Assembly: GCF_001293465.1 (NCBI RefSeq)
Contig: NZ_JSYZ01000018.1
Location: 321,500-385,499, forward strand
DNA from: Pseudomonas asplenii
Lineage (GTDB): Bacteria; Pseudomonadota; Gammaproteobacteria; Pseudomonadales; Pseudomonadaceae
Direction: 5' to 3'
Length of the DNA: 64,000 nucleotides
Shown here: positions 50,824-59,056 of the stretch, piece by piece
How the letters are laid out: every line of letters begins with the position of its first letter
Position numbering within the stretch: position 1 is the stretch's first letter
Notes under the pieces: generated by a model
What the model was told of the DNA's origin: nothing
What the model saw: the letters and a program-made list of their open reading frames with translations, nothing else
Database searches by the model: none
Translations under genes and position numbers: made by a program

Positions 50824-51426
50824 TCAATCCAGCATACCGACATGCCGGGGATGGCTCGCCACCCGCTGCAGCCAGGCCTGGATCGCCGGGTAGATGCTCA
50901 GGTCGAAGCCGCCCTGGTGCGCGACGTGGGTGTAGGCGTACAGCGCGATATCGGCGATCGAGTAGTGCTCGCCGACCAGGTAAGGGGTCTGCTGCAACTG
51001 CTTCTCCATGACCTTCAGGGCCTTGTGCCCGCGCTTCTGCAACTTGAGGTACTCCTCGCGCCGCTCTTCGGGCAAACCCAGGTAGAACTCGATGAAACGC
51101 GCCACCGCGATGTAGGGCTCATGGCTGTACTGCTCGAAAAACTGCCATTGCAGCACCTGGGTACGCAGGCGCGGCTCGCTCGGCAGGAACTCGCTGCCGT
51201 CGGCCAGGAAGTTGAGGATGGCATTGGATTCCCACAGGCAGGTGCCGTCCTCCAACTCCAGCACCGGCACCTTGCCATTGGGGTTCTTCGCCAGGAATTC
51301 CGCCGTCTCGGTGTCGCCCTTGAGAATATCCACCGGGTGCCAACGGTACTCCTGACCCAGCAGATGCAGCATCAACTTGATCTTGTAGCAGTTGCCCGAC
51401 TGGTAATCCCCGTAAACCTTGTACAT
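50824..51426 (-). CDS. Glutathione S-transferase family protein
   Basis: Protein of 200 aa. The N-terminal thioredoxin-like GST domain (about 1-80) starts YKVYGDYQSGNCYKIKLML, with NGKVPVLELEDG and WESNAIL for glutathione binding. The helical C-terminal domain (about 90-195) ends WLQRVASHPRHVG. Substrate unknown. The ATG at 51426 lies 11 bp from the stop of the aminotransferase gene upstream, so the two form an operon. Confidence 0.9.
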   Translation of the reverse strand: MYKVYGDYQSGNCYKIKLMLHLLGQEYRWHPVDILKGDTETAEFLAKNPNGKVPVLELEDGTCLWESNAILNFLADGSEFLPSEPRLRTQVLQWQFFEQYSHEPYIAVARFIEFYLGLPEERREEYLKLQKRGHKALKVMEKQLQQTPYLVGEHYSIADIALYAYTHVAHQGGFDLSIYPAIQAWLQRVASHPRHVGMLD

Positions 51427-51436
51427 GGCCCTCCCC

Positions 51437-52603
51437 TTAAGCCGCTCTTGCGGCCTGTGCATGACGTACGACAGCAGCCAGTCGGCCCAGACCTTCGTCC
51501 AGGCGCTCCGGCGCGATATGGCTGAAATTCAGACGCAGATTACCCGGATTACGCTCCGGTTCGGCAAAAAAAGGCTCGCCAGGCATGAACGCGACATCCC
51601 GGGCCAGGGCGGCATCGAGCAGGGTCCGGGTGTCCAGCGGATGCTTGAGGGTCAACCAGAAGAACAGCCCGCCCTGGGGCACCTGCCAGTCGGCCAGGTC
51701 GGCGAAATGCCGCTGCAGGGCCTCGGCGAACGCATCCCGGCGGGTCCGGTAGAAACTGCGCAACGCCTGCAGGTGCTGGCGATATTTTTCCGTGCCGATC
51801 CACTGCAGCGCCTGCCACTGCCCGACGCGGTTGGTATGCAGGTCCGCCGACTGCTTGAGCTTGAGCAGGTGCGGGAACAGGTCGGGACTGGCGATCAGGT
51901 AGCCAACCCGCAGGCCGGGGGCCAGGGTCTTGGAGACCGTGCCGGTGTAGATCCAGCTGGCCTTCTTCAGACCGGCGACGATCGGCACGGCATCGACCCC
52001 GTCGTAGCTGAGTTCACGATAGGGTTCGTCCTCGATCAGGGTCACGCCGAACTCGTCCAGCAACGCCGCAACACCGGCGCGCTTGGCCTCGCTGTAGCAG
52101 ACGCCGGACGGATTCTGGAAGGTCGGGATCAGGTAGACGAACGCCGGCCGGTGTCGCTCCAGGCGGGCGCGCAACTGCTGCAGGTCGGGTCCGTCCGATT
52201 CCTGGGGAATGCTCAGGCAGTCGGCCCCGAACAACTGGAAGATCTGCAGGGCCGCCAGGTAGGTCGGCCCTTCCAGCAGGATCTCGGTGCCCTTGTCGAT
52301 GTGCAGCTTGGCGGCCAGGTCGAGGGCCTGCTGGGAACCGCCGAGCACCAGCACCTGGCTGGCCTGGCAGTCGACACCCAGGGCCCGCGCCTGGGCCGCC
52401 AGCACTTCACGCAGGGCCGGCTCGCCCTCGCTCATGCCGTACTGGCCCATGGCCCGCGGCATGCCCTCCCACTCCAGCGTCGGCAGCATCGCCTCGGCCG
52501 GCAGCCCACCGGCAAACGACATCACCTCGGGACGCTGGGCGGCAGCGAGGATTTCACGAATCAGCGAGCTTTTAAGACGCGTAACACGTTCGGAGAAGGC
52601 CAT
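51437..52603 (-). CDS. PLP-dependent class I/II aminotransferase
   Basis: Protein of 388 aa with the fold-type I pattern of the 2-aminoadipate/MocR-like aminotransferases. The PLP lysine is in GTVSKTLAPGLRVGY (near residue 230), with the early GGSQQALDLA and the FQNPSGVCYS segments. No fused DNA-binding domain. It is divergent from the MarR regulator, and two identical-type palindromes lie in the 83-bp gap, so MarR control is likely. Substrate unknown. Confidence 0.88.
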   Translation of the reverse strand: MAFSERVTRLKSSLIREILAAAQRPEVMSFAGGLPAEAMLPTLEWEGMPRAMGQYGMSEGEPALREVLAAQARALGVDCQASQVLVLGGSQQALDLAAKLHIDKGTEILLEGPTYLAALQIFQLFGADCLSIPQESDGPDLQQLRARLERHRPAFVYLIPTFQNPSGVCYSEAKRAGVAALLDEFGVTLIEDEPYRELSYDGVDAVPIVAGLKKASWIYTGTVSKTLAPGLRVGYLIASPDLFPHLLKLKQSADLHTNRVGQWQALQWIGTEKYRQHLQALRSFYRTRRDAFAEALQRHFADLADWQVPQGGLFFWLTLKHPLDTRTLLDAALARDVAFMPGEPFFAEPERNPGNLRLNFSHIAPERLDEGLGRLAAVVRHAQAARAA

Positions 52604-52638
52604 GACAGGTCACCGGTAGCGGAGTGAAAGGAAAATAC

Positions 52639-52653
52639 GTCAAACTGCTTGAC
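52639..52653. promoter_or_regulatory. Palindromic operator 1 (probable MarR site)
   Basis: GTCAAACTGCTTGAC is an inverted repeat GTCAA-N5-TTGAC, 36 bp upstream of the aminotransferase ATG. It overlaps the predicted start of a minus-strand promoter. Same element as operator 2. Confidence 0.65.
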
Positions 52654-52655
52654 CG

Positions 52656-52685
52656 AAATTACGACGCCACGGACCAATACGTCAA
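52656..52685 (-). promoter_or_regulatory. Candidate sigma70 promoter of the aminotransferase gene
   Basis: On the minus strand TTGACG (52685-52680), an 18-bp spacer, then TAATTT (52661-52656). The -35 box is inside operator 2, and the transcript start would fall in operator 1. Confidence 0.45.
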
Positions 52686-52695
52686 TATGCTTGAC
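52681..52695. promoter_or_regulatory. Palindromic operator 2 (probable MarR site)
   Basis: GTCAATATGCTTGAC is the second copy of GTCAA-N5-TTGAC, exactly 42 bp (four turns of DNA) from operator 1, both flanked by TAC and C. It contains the ATG proposed for the MarR gene. Confidence 0.65.
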
Positions 52696-53127
52696 CTTAA
52701 AAATTCCAACACCCAACAGGACGCCATGGAGGCGTTTTTCTTCGGCTACCAGGCATTCACCGCCAAGGCCGACGAAATGCTCGAACGGCGTGGCCTGAGC
52801 CGGGTGCATCAGCGGATCGTGTTTTTCATCGGACGTTATCCGGACCTCAGCGTCAAGGAACTGCTCGATCGCCTGGGCGTCAGCAAGCAGGCGCTGAACA
52901 TGCCGTTGCGCCAGTTGACCGAGATGGGACTGGTGCAAGGCGTCGCCTCACCGACGGACAAGCGCAAACGCCTGCTCTGCCTGACCCCCGACGGGACCAG
53001 CCTGGAAGAGTCGTTGCGCCGCGAGCAGGTCAAGCTGTTGCAGAAGGCCTTCGCCCAGGCGGGCGAGGCGGCGGTGGATGGCTGGATGGCGGTCAATCGG
53101 GCGTTGGGTGACAGCCGCCAGGCCTGA
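52687..53127 (+). CDS. MarR family transcriptional regulator
   Basis: Winged-helix dimer of 146 aa. The HTH lies at about residues 47-95 (LSVKELLDRLGVSKQALNMPLRQLTEMGLV) and the wing in SPTDKRKRLLCLTPDG. The start is uncertain. ATG 52687 (MLDLKNSN) lies inside operator 2 and has no good ribosome site; GTG 52624 or ATG 52726 (with AGGA) are alternatives. It is divergent from an aminotransferase gene, and both promoters share palindromic sites. Inducer unknown. Confidence 0.82.
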   Translation: MLDLKNSNTQQDAMEAFFFGYQAFTAKADEMLERRGLSRVHQRIVFFIGRYPDLSVKELLDRLGVSKQALNMPLRQLTEMGLVQGVASPTDKRKRLLCLTPDGTSLEESLRREQVKLLQKAFAQAGEAAVDGWMAVNRALGDSRQA

Positions 53128-53138
53128 CCACGCCGAGC

Positions 53139-53200
53139 GCTTCGCGGCAAGCCCGCTCCCACAGCCTTTGTAGCGGCTGTGTGGGCTTGCCCGCGAAGCC
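53139..53200. repeat. REP inverted pair (BIME-like)
   Basis: CGCTTCGCGGCAAGCCCGCT near 53138 faces GTGGGCTTGCCCGCGAAGCC near 53180, giving a long, nearly perfect hairpin with CCCACAGCC/GGCTGTGTG at its inner stem. Just after the marR stop. Confidence 0.85.
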
Positions 53201-53291
53201 ATCAGCCCTCTCAAGACCCATCTGCCCCTGCCGACCAGCAGCCCATATAGCCCGCCCCGCCGAAATATCGCACACACCGTCAAAAACATTA

Positions 53292-53320
53292 TTTGCTTTC
53301 TTTGTATACAAAAGCATAAT
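53292..53320 (+). promoter_or_regulatory. Promoter with internal operator TTGTATACAA (AzgA-like gene)
   Basis: TTTGCT (53292-53297), 17-bp spacer, CATAAT (53315-53320). The perfect palindrome TTGTATACAA occupies 53302-53311, in the spacer, so a bound repressor would block RNA polymerase. The same palindrome occurs at 56278, and TTGTACACAA at 56094. Confidence 0.65.
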
Positions 53321-53439
53321 CCGCTTCGTGTAAGTTCCTGACCTTTCGGTCAACAAATCCGCGCTCCCTCAAGGAGCCGCTGCCCACCATGACGTGTCCG
53401 GCCCTGGAAATAACAATAAAACCCTGAGGAGTAATCGCT

Positions 53440-54789
53440 GTGGAAAGCCGCAAATCCGAAGCACCCACGCTGGATCTCTCGCCGCCTTCGAGCACCGGCC
53501 TGCTGGAGCGCCTGTTCAGGCTCAGGCTGCATGGCACCACGGTCAGGACCGAACTGATTGCCGGGGTGACCACCTTCATCACCATGGCCTACATCATCTT
53601 CGTCAACCCCAACCTCATGGCCGATGCCGGCATCGACCATGGCGCCGCCTTCGTCGCCACCTGCATCGCCGCCGCCCTCGGCTGCCTGCTGATGGGGCTC
53701 TACGCCAACTGGCCGGTGGGCCTGGCGCCCGGCATGGGGCTCAACGCCTTCTTCACCTACACCGTGGTCGGCACCATGGGCTATCACTGGGAGACCGCCC
53801 TCGGCGCGGTGTTCATTTCCGGCGTGCTGTTCATGGCCCTGACCCTGTCCCGGGTCCGCGAATGGCTGCTCAACAGCATCCCGGTCAGCCTGCGCCATGC
53901 CATGGGCGCCGGGGTCGGGCTGTTCCTCGGGCTCATCGGCCTGAAGACCGCCGGGATCGTCGTCGCGAGCCCTGCCACCCTGGTCCGGCTCGGCGCCCTG
54001 CATGAGCCCGGCCCGCTGCTGGCCGCCATGTGTTTCCTGATGATCGCGATCCTCAGCTACCACCGGGTATTCGGCGCCATCCTGATCAGCATCATCAGTG
54101 TCACCCTGATCGGCTGGGGCCTGGGCCTGGTCGAGTACCACGGGGTGTTCTCCACCCCGCCCAGCCTGGCGCCGACCTGGATGGCCATGGACCTGGCGGG
54201 CGTCTTCAACGTCAGCATGATCAGCGTGGTCCTGGCCTTTCTCTTCGTGCACATGTTCGACACCGCCGGAACCCTGATGGGCGTCGCCCAGCGCGCCAAC
54301 CTGGTCAACGCCGACGGCCGCATCGAGAACCTGTCGCGGGCGATGAAGGCCGACAGCGTATCCAGCGTATTCGGTGCGGTGGTCGGCGTGCCACCGGTCA
54401 CCAGCTACGTGGAAAGTGCTGCCGGCGTTGCAACGGGTGGTCGGACTGGTCTGACCGCTGTTACTGTAGGCATACTGTTCGTGGCCGCGATGTTCTTCGC
54501 GCCGCTGGCTGGCATGATCCCTGCCTACGCGACCGCAGGTGCACTGATTTACGTGGCGATGCTGATGATGGGCAGCCTGGCGCATATCGCCTGGGAAGAA
54601 GCGACGGAGAGCATTCCGGCGATCGTCACCGCGATCATGATGCCGCTGACCTTCTCGGTCGCCGACGGGATCGCCCTGGGCTTCATCACCTACGTGGCGT
54701 TGAAGGCGGGAACCGGCAAGTTCAGGGACATTTCCGTCAGTCTGTGGGTCCTGTGCGTCATTTTCATCGCCAAGTTCATCTTCCTGTAG
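53440..54789 (+). CDS. AzgA-like NCS2 purine permease
   Basis: Inner-membrane proton-coupled permease of 449 aa with the 14-helix NCS2 fold, of the adenine/guanine/hypoxanthine branch. Signatures are FITMAYIIFVNPNLM, GLAPGMGLNAFFTY, FDTAGTL and GVPPVTSYVESAAGVATGGRTG. Start GTG 53440 with AGGAG nine nt upstream. It lies with a purine-operator promoter and next to the urate catabolism genes, which supports a purine substrate; hypoxanthine or guanine would be my first guess. Confidence 0.9.
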   Translation: MESRKSEAPTLDLSPPSSTGLLERLFRLRLHGTTVRTELIAGVTTFITMAYIIFVNPNLMADAGIDHGAAFVATCIAAALGCLLMGLYANWPVGLAPGMGLNAFFTYTVVGTMGYHWETALGAVFISGVLFMALTLSRVREWLLNSIPVSLRHAMGAGVGLFLGLIGLKTAGIVVASPATLVRLGALHEPGPLLAAMCFLMIAILSYHRVFGAILISIISVTLIGWGLGLVEYHGVFSTPPSLAPTWMAMDLAGVFNVSMISVVLAFLFVHMFDTAGTLMGVAQRANLVNADGRIENLSRAMKADSVSSVFGAVVGVPPVTSYVESAAGVATGGRTGLTAVTVGILFVAAMFFAPLAGMIPAYATAGALIYVAMLMMGSLAHIAWEEATESIPAIVTAIMMPLTFSVADGIALGFITYVALKAGTGKFRDISVSLWVLCVIFIAKFIFL

Positions 54790-54822
54790 GAGAAGACTGG
54801 CGTAGCCGGCAACCAAACAACC

Positions 54823-54842
54823 GGCCCCATTGCGATGGGGCC
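54823..54842 (+). terminator. Hairpin after the AzgA-like gene
   Basis: Perfect 8-bp stem GGCCCCAT/ATGGGGCC with TGCG loop, 33 nt after the stop. The following sequence CTTGCATG has little U-tract. Confidence 0.6.
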
Positions 54843-54863
54843 CTTGCATGAGGAAGAAACCTG

Positions 54864-55490
54864 ATGAGCCTGGAAACCTGGTTGTTGTTCAGCGGAGCCG
54901 CCCTGGTGGTGATCCTCATTCCCGGGCCGCTGTCGCTGCTGATGATCAGCAACAGCCTGAACTATGGATTGCGCCGTTCGTACCCGGCCTTCCTGGGCGG
55001 CGTCAGCGCCTCGATCTGCCTGCTCAGCGCCTCGGCCCTGGGCCTGGGGGCCGTGTTGCTGGCCTCGGAGCAACTGTTCAGCACACTGAAGGTCGTCGGC
55101 GCACTGTACCTGTTCTACCTCGCCTGGCAGAGCTGGCAGCAGTCGCGCCAGCCGGCACGGGCGGCGAACGTGCCCGAAGCTGCACCTGTGCCGCGCTTTC
55201 GTGCCCTGTTTGGGCGCGCTTTCGTGCTGGGGGCGAGCAACCCCAAGGACATCCTGTTCTTCGCCGCCTTCCTGCCGCAGTTCCTCAAGGCCGACCAGCC
55301 GTTCCTCGGCCAGTTGCTGGTGATGATCGCCACCTGGACCGTGCTCGACCTGCTGTGCAAGCTGACCTACGGCCTGGGCGCCCACGGCGCGGCGAAATAC
55401 CTGCGTAGTGGCAAGGGGCAGAGCTGGTTCAATCGGGTCAGTGCCGGGTTGTTCAGTGGGGCGGGGGCGGCTTCGCTGTTGAGCCGGTAG
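54864..55490 (+). CDS. LysE/RhtB-family amino acid exporter
   Basis: Inner-membrane protein of 208 aa with six helices. The family motif IPGPLSLLMISNSLNYGLR is at residues 21-39 and ASNPKDILFFAAFLPQF near 120-136. Exports amino acids or derivatives. It lies 22 nt past the AzgA hairpin, and its role in the purine region is unclear. Confidence 0.9.
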   Translation: MSLETWLLFSGAALVVILIPGPLSLLMISNSLNYGLRRSYPAFLGGVSASICLLSASALGLGAVLLASEQLFSTLKVVGALYLFYLAWQSWQQSRQPARAANVPEAAPVPRFRALFGRAFVLGASNPKDILFFAAFLPQFLKADQPFLGQLLVMIATWTVLDLLCKLTYGLGAHGAAKYLRSGKGQSWFNRVSAGLFSGAGAASLLSR

Positions 55491-55536
55491 AGCGCATGAC
55501 GCGAAAGGGCCCGAAAATCCCACACAACAACCGGGC

Positions 55537-55562
55537 AAAAAAAGCCCGCAGTGTGGGCGGGC
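55537..55562 (-). terminator. Terminator of uraH
   Basis: On the minus strand GCCCG...CGGGC (stem interrupted by an 8-nt loop) followed by seven T, 42 nt after the uraH stop. Confidence 0.75.
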
Positions 55563-55603
55563 AAGAGGAACCGAAGAAGTGGTTGCGCAGTTCTTGAGGG
55601 GAT

Positions 55604-55957
55604 CTAACTTCCTCTATAGGTCGAATAGCTGTAGGGCGAGATCAGCAAGGGAACGTGGTAGTGCTCCTGCTCGGCACTGATGCCGAAACGCAGCACCACC
55701 ACATCGAGAAAGGCCGGCTCCGGCAGCGTCACGCCGCGGGCCCGATAGTAGTCACCGGCATGAAATTGCAACTGATAGACCCCGGAACGGTAGTCATCGC
55801 CCTGCAGCAGCGGTGTATCGCAGCGGCCGTCGCCGTTGGTCACGGCCCTGGCGACCAGCTCCAGCACGGTGCCTTCGACCCGATACAGCTCGACCTGGAT
55901 CGAGCTGCCGGGGCAGCCATGCGCGGCATCCAAAACATGCGTAGTCAAACGTCCCAT
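55604..55957 (-). CDS. uraH: 5-hydroxyisourate hydrolase (transthyretin-like)
   Basis: Second step of urate degradation, hydrolysing 5-hydroxyisourate to OHCU. Protein of 117 aa. The N-terminal THVLDAAHGCPG (His6), the central arginines and the C-terminal YRGS, which is the catalytic tetrapeptide, are present. It is divergent from puuE, with 408 bp between, and both promoters have a TTGTAYACAA site. Confidence 0.95.
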   Translation of the reverse strand: MGRLTTHVLDAAHGCPGSSIQVELYRVEGTVLELVARAVTNGDGRCDTPLLQGDDYRSGVYQLQFHAGDYYRARGVTLPEPAFLDVVVLRFGISAEQEHYHVPLLISPYSYSTYRGS

Positions 55958-56093
55958 TGCTTCTGCGTACCCGCCCGCCTGCGGCAGACCGGGTCTCGCG
56001 CCTCCCGGAGTCAGTGGATGAAGGAGATGCCGGACCGGCGGGGAAAGCCCCGGAGATACGGCAATGAAATGATTAAGACACTTTTACGAAAAA

Positions 56094-56103
56094 TTGTACA
56101 CAA
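56094..56103. promoter_or_regulatory. Operator TTGTACACAA (uraH side)
   Basis: Near-perfect palindrome TTGTACACAA within AATTGTACACAATAAATT. The related perfect copy is at 56278. GntR/FCD-type regulators bind such TTGTATACAA elements. Confidence 0.6.
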
Positions 56104-56258
56104 TAAATTTCACGCTTTTCCGGGTTTCCATCCGTCGGCATGAATCTTGACAGAAGCCCAGTGAGTAGCCGACCTTGAATCCATTAGCTGACCGATCAGA
56201 CAGGTTTTCAGTGACGAACGGAACAGGTAGGATCAGCAGCATCTGGAAAAAAACGGGC

Positions 56259-56287
56259 TTACAAACCGGCGATAAAGTTGTATACAA
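56259..56287 (+). promoter_or_regulatory. Promoter with operator TTGTATACAA (puuE operon)
   Basis: TTACAA (56259-56264), 16-bp spacer, TATACA (56281-56286). The palindrome TTGTATACAA at 56278-56287 covers the -10 box, so repression by a bound regulator is likely. Predicted start near 56293, giving a leader of about 75 nt to puuE. Confidence 0.6.
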
Positions 56288-56365
56288 TCAATTCATCGCC
56301 GTGACGCCACCCGACCAGAACGGGACGCCACGCAACCGTCACCACGAACAAGAAGGAAGACTGCA

Positions 56366-57304
56366 GTGAGCGCTGACTACCCACGCGACCTGATCGGTTA
56401 CGGCAGTAACCCTCCTCACCCCCGCTGGCCGGGCAATGCCCGTATCGCCTTGTCCTTCGTGCTCAACTACGAGGAAGGCGGCGAGCGCAACATCCTGCAC
56501 GGCGACAAGGAGTCCGAGGCGTTCCTGTCGGAGATGGTCGCGGCGCAACCCCTGCAGGGCCAGCGCAACATGAGCATGGAATCGCTCTACGAGTATGGCA
56601 GTCGCGCCGGGGTCTGGCGGATTCTCAAGCTGTTCAGGCAACTCGACATCCCGCTGACCATCTTCGCCGTGGCCATGGCCGCCCAGCGCCACCCGGATGT
56701 CATCCGCGCCATGGTCGAGGCCGGTCACGAGATCTGCAGCCACGGCTACCGCTGGATCGACTACCAGTACATGGACGAGGCGCAGGAGCGCGAGCACCTG
56801 CACGAAGCCATCCGCATCCTCACCGAAATCACCGGCGAACGCCCGCTGGGCTGGTACACCGGCCGCACCGGCCCCAACACCCGTCGCCTGGTGATGGAGG
56901 AAGGCGGCTTCCTCTACGACTCGGACACCTACGACGACGACCTGCCCTACTGGGAACCGAACAACCCGACCGGCAAGCCGCACCTGGTGATTCCCTACAC
57001 CCTCGACACCAACGACATGCGCTTCACCCAGGTGCAGGGCTTCAACCAGGGCGACGACTTCTACCAGTACCTCAAGGACGCCTTCGACGTGCTCTACGCC
57101 GAGGGTGCCGAGGCGCCGAAGATGCTCTCCATCGGCCTGCACTGCCGGCTGATCGGGCGCCCGGCGCGCCTGGCCGCGCTGCAGCGTTTCCTCGACTACG
57201 TGAAGGGCTTCGACCAGGTCTGGTTCGCCCGTCGGGTGGACATCGCCCGCCACTGGCACGCTAACCACCCCTACCAGCCCGCCTATCAGGAGCCGGCGCA
57301 ATGA
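56366..57304 (+). CDS. puuE: Allantoinase PuuE (NodB-like deacetylase fold)
   Basis: Protein of 312 aa that opens S-allantoin to allantoate. It has the polysaccharide-deacetylase fold (RIALSFVLNYEEGGE near residues 26-40, HEICSHGYRWIDYQYM near 120-135). The start is GTG at 56366, and its stop overlaps the uraD start by 4 bp (ATGA), a coupled operon. The other Pseudomonas enzyme for this step, AllB, is not present in the window. Confidence 0.95.
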   Translation: MSADYPRDLIGYGSNPPHPRWPGNARIALSFVLNYEEGGERNILHGDKESEAFLSEMVAAQPLQGQRNMSMESLYEYGSRAGVWRILKLFRQLDIPLTIFAVAMAAQRHPDVIRAMVEAGHEICSHGYRWIDYQYMDEAQEREHLHEAIRILTEITGERPLGWYTGRTGPNTRRLVMEEGGFLYDSDTYDDDLPYWEPNNPTGKPHLVIPYTLDTNDMRFTQVQGFNQGDDFYQYLKDAFDVLYAEGAEAPKMLSIGLHCRLIGRPARLAALQRFLDYVKGFDQVWFARRVDIARHWHANHPYQPAYQEPAQ

Positions 57305-57816
57305 GCGCGTTCCAGACCCTCAAGCCGTCGACCCTGGACCGCGCGGCCTTCGTCGCGGCCTTCGCCGACATCTACGAACACTCGCCATGGGTAGCCGAAA
57401 GGGCCTTCGACCTGGGCCAGGACGCGACGCTCGACCAGATCGAGACCCTGCACCAGCGCATGAGCGACATCCTGTTGAGCGCCGATCATGCCAGCCAGCT
57501 GGCCCTGATCAACGCCCACCCGGACCTGGCCGGCAAGGCCGCGATCCAGGGCCAACTGACCACCGCCAGCACTCACGAACAGGCCGGTGCCGGTATTCAC
57601 CAATGCACGGCCGAAGAGTTCCAGCGCTTCACCGAGCTGAACGAGGCCTACAAGGCCAAGTTCAGGTTTCCCTTCATCATGGCGGTAAAAGGCAGCAACC
57701 GGCATCAGATCCTTGCCGCGTTCGAAACGCGTATCCACAACCCGGTGGACACCGAGTTCCAGTGCGCGCTGGCCGAGATCAACAAGATCGCCCTGTTCCG
57801 ATTACTGACCCTATAG
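57301..57816 (+). CDS. uraD: OHCU decarboxylase
   Basis: Protein of 171 aa that decarboxylates OHCU to S-allantoin. The conserved YEHSPWVAERAF, INAHPDLAGKA (with the catalytic His) and STHEQAGAG motifs are all present, plus the late FIMAVKGSNRHQIL. Coupled to puuE by a 4-bp overlap. Confidence 0.95.
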   Translation: MSAFQTLKPSTLDRAAFVAAFADIYEHSPWVAERAFDLGQDATLDQIETLHQRMSDILLSADHASQLALINAHPDLAGKAAIQGQLTTASTHEQAGAGIHQCTAEEFQRFTELNEAYKAKFRFPFIMAVKGSNRHQILAAFETRIHNPVDTEFQCALAEINKIALFRLLTL

Positions 57817-57894
57817 CGCGCCACGCCCCGGCGCCGAGGAGGCCCGGGGTCCGGCGAACATCCCCAGCCACTTGTTCAAAGGCAGACAAGAAAA

Positions 57895-58896
57895 ATGAAA
57901 GCTTACGCCGCACCTTTCGAAAAATTCGTCAACCTGGCCGACGCCCGCCTGGGCACCCGGATCATTTCCGTCACCGACGACTGGTTCGCCGATGCCAACC
58001 GCCTGTTCCAACCAACGCCGGCGGTATGGAAGGAAGGCGTGTTCGATGACAACGGCAAGTGGATGGATGGCTGGGAATCGCGCCGCAAGCGCTTCGAAGG
58101 CTACGACAGCGCCGTGATCCGCCTGGGCGTACCCGGCTCGATCAAGGGCGTGGACATCGATACCTCGTTCTTCACCGGCAACTACCCGCCCTCGGCGTCG
58201 CTGGAGGCCTGCTTCCTGAGCGAAGGCGAGCCGGACGAAAACACCCGGTGGGTCGAAGTACTGCCGGCCGTCGAGCTGCAGGGCAACAGCCACCACTACC
58301 ATGAAATCCACAACGAGCAGCACTTCAGCCACCTGCGCTTCAACATCTACCCGGACGGTGGCGTGGCCCGCCTGCGGGTGCATGGCATTCCGTACCGCGA
58401 CTGGTCGGCCGTGGGCGACAACGAACAGGTAGACCTCGCCGCCGCACTCAACGGCGGCCGCGCCCTGGCCTGCTCCGACGAACACTTCGGCCGCATGAGC
58501 AACATCCTCAACCCGGGCCGCGGCGTCAACATGGGCGACGGCTGGGAAACCGCCCGCCGTCGCACGCCGGGCAATGACTGGGTGATCGTCGCCCTGGGGC
58601 ATCCGGGCGAGATCGAGAAGATCATCGTCGATACCCTGCACTTCAAGGGCAACTACCCGGACAGCTGCTCGATCCAGGGCGCCTACGTCAAGGGCGGTAC
58701 CGACAGCCAGATCGAGACCCAAAGCCTGTTCTGGCGCGAACTGCTGCCGAGCCAGAAGCTGGAAATGCACGCCGAGCACACCTTCGCCGAGCAGATCAAG
58801 GCGCTGGGCCCGATCACCCACGTCCGCCTGAACGTGTTCCCCGATGGTGGTGTGAGCCGCCTGCGCCTGCTGGGCAAGGTCGCCAGACAAGGCTGA
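57895..58896 (+). CDS. alc: Allantoicase
   Basis: Protein of 333 aa that splits allantoate to ureidoglycolate and urea. Two tandem jelly-roll allantoicase domains (about 15-165 and 185-330), each with the pattern GWE-RRR...D-VI--LG-PG...D---F-GNYP. Complete by length. It follows uraD by 78 bp, and a REP doublet follows it. Confidence 0.94.
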   Translation: MKAYAAPFEKFVNLADARLGTRIISVTDDWFADANRLFQPTPAVWKEGVFDDNGKWMDGWESRRKRFEGYDSAVIRLGVPGSIKGVDIDTSFFTGNYPPSASLEACFLSEGEPDENTRWVEVLPAVELQGNSHHYHEIHNEQHFSHLRFNIYPDGGVARLRVHGIPYRDWSAVGDNEQVDLAAALNGGRALACSDEHFGRMSNILNPGRGVNMGDGWETARRRTPGNDWVIVALGHPGEIEKIIVDTLHFKGNYPDSCSIQGAYVKGGTDSQIETQSLFWRELLPSQKLEMHAEHTFAEQIKALGPITHVRLNVFPDGGVSRLRLLGKVARQG

Positions 58897-58905
58897 GGCA
58901 AACCC

Positions 58906-59012
58906 TGCAGGAGCCTGGCTTGTCGGAGCGCCGAACCGCCGCGAATGGGCCCGCAAGGCCGCTGAAAAGCTTCGCGGGCCAGTCGGATCGCCGCATCGCC
59001 GGCTCCTGCGGG
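58906..59012. repeat. REP-like inverted pair
   Basis: CTGCAGGAGCCTGGCTTGTC near 58905 and CATCGCCGGCTCCTGCGGG near 58994 are opposing REP units between alc and allA, with CTTCGCGGGCC between. It separates the transcript of the two genes and may stabilise the upstream mRNA. Confidence 0.65.
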
Positions 59013-59056
59013 ACCGTGCGGTAACGAACCAACGAATTAGAGAACAGAAGAACAGC

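Larger units (their letters stand above)
53128..53439. other. Intergenic region, 312 bp
   Basis: It holds a REP doublet (53139-53200), then an A/T-rich promoter with the operator 53302-53311 and a leader of about 110 nt before the AzgA-like permease gene. The ribosome site CTGAGGAG lies 9-12 nt before its GTG start. Confidence 0.7.
55958..56365. other. Intergenic region between uraH and puuE, 408 bp
   Basis: Contains two regulatory palindromes (56094-56103 and 56278-56287) in A/T-rich surroundings. The region between them has no supported gene. A ribosome site GAAGGAAG precedes the GTG start of puuE. Confidence 0.75.
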
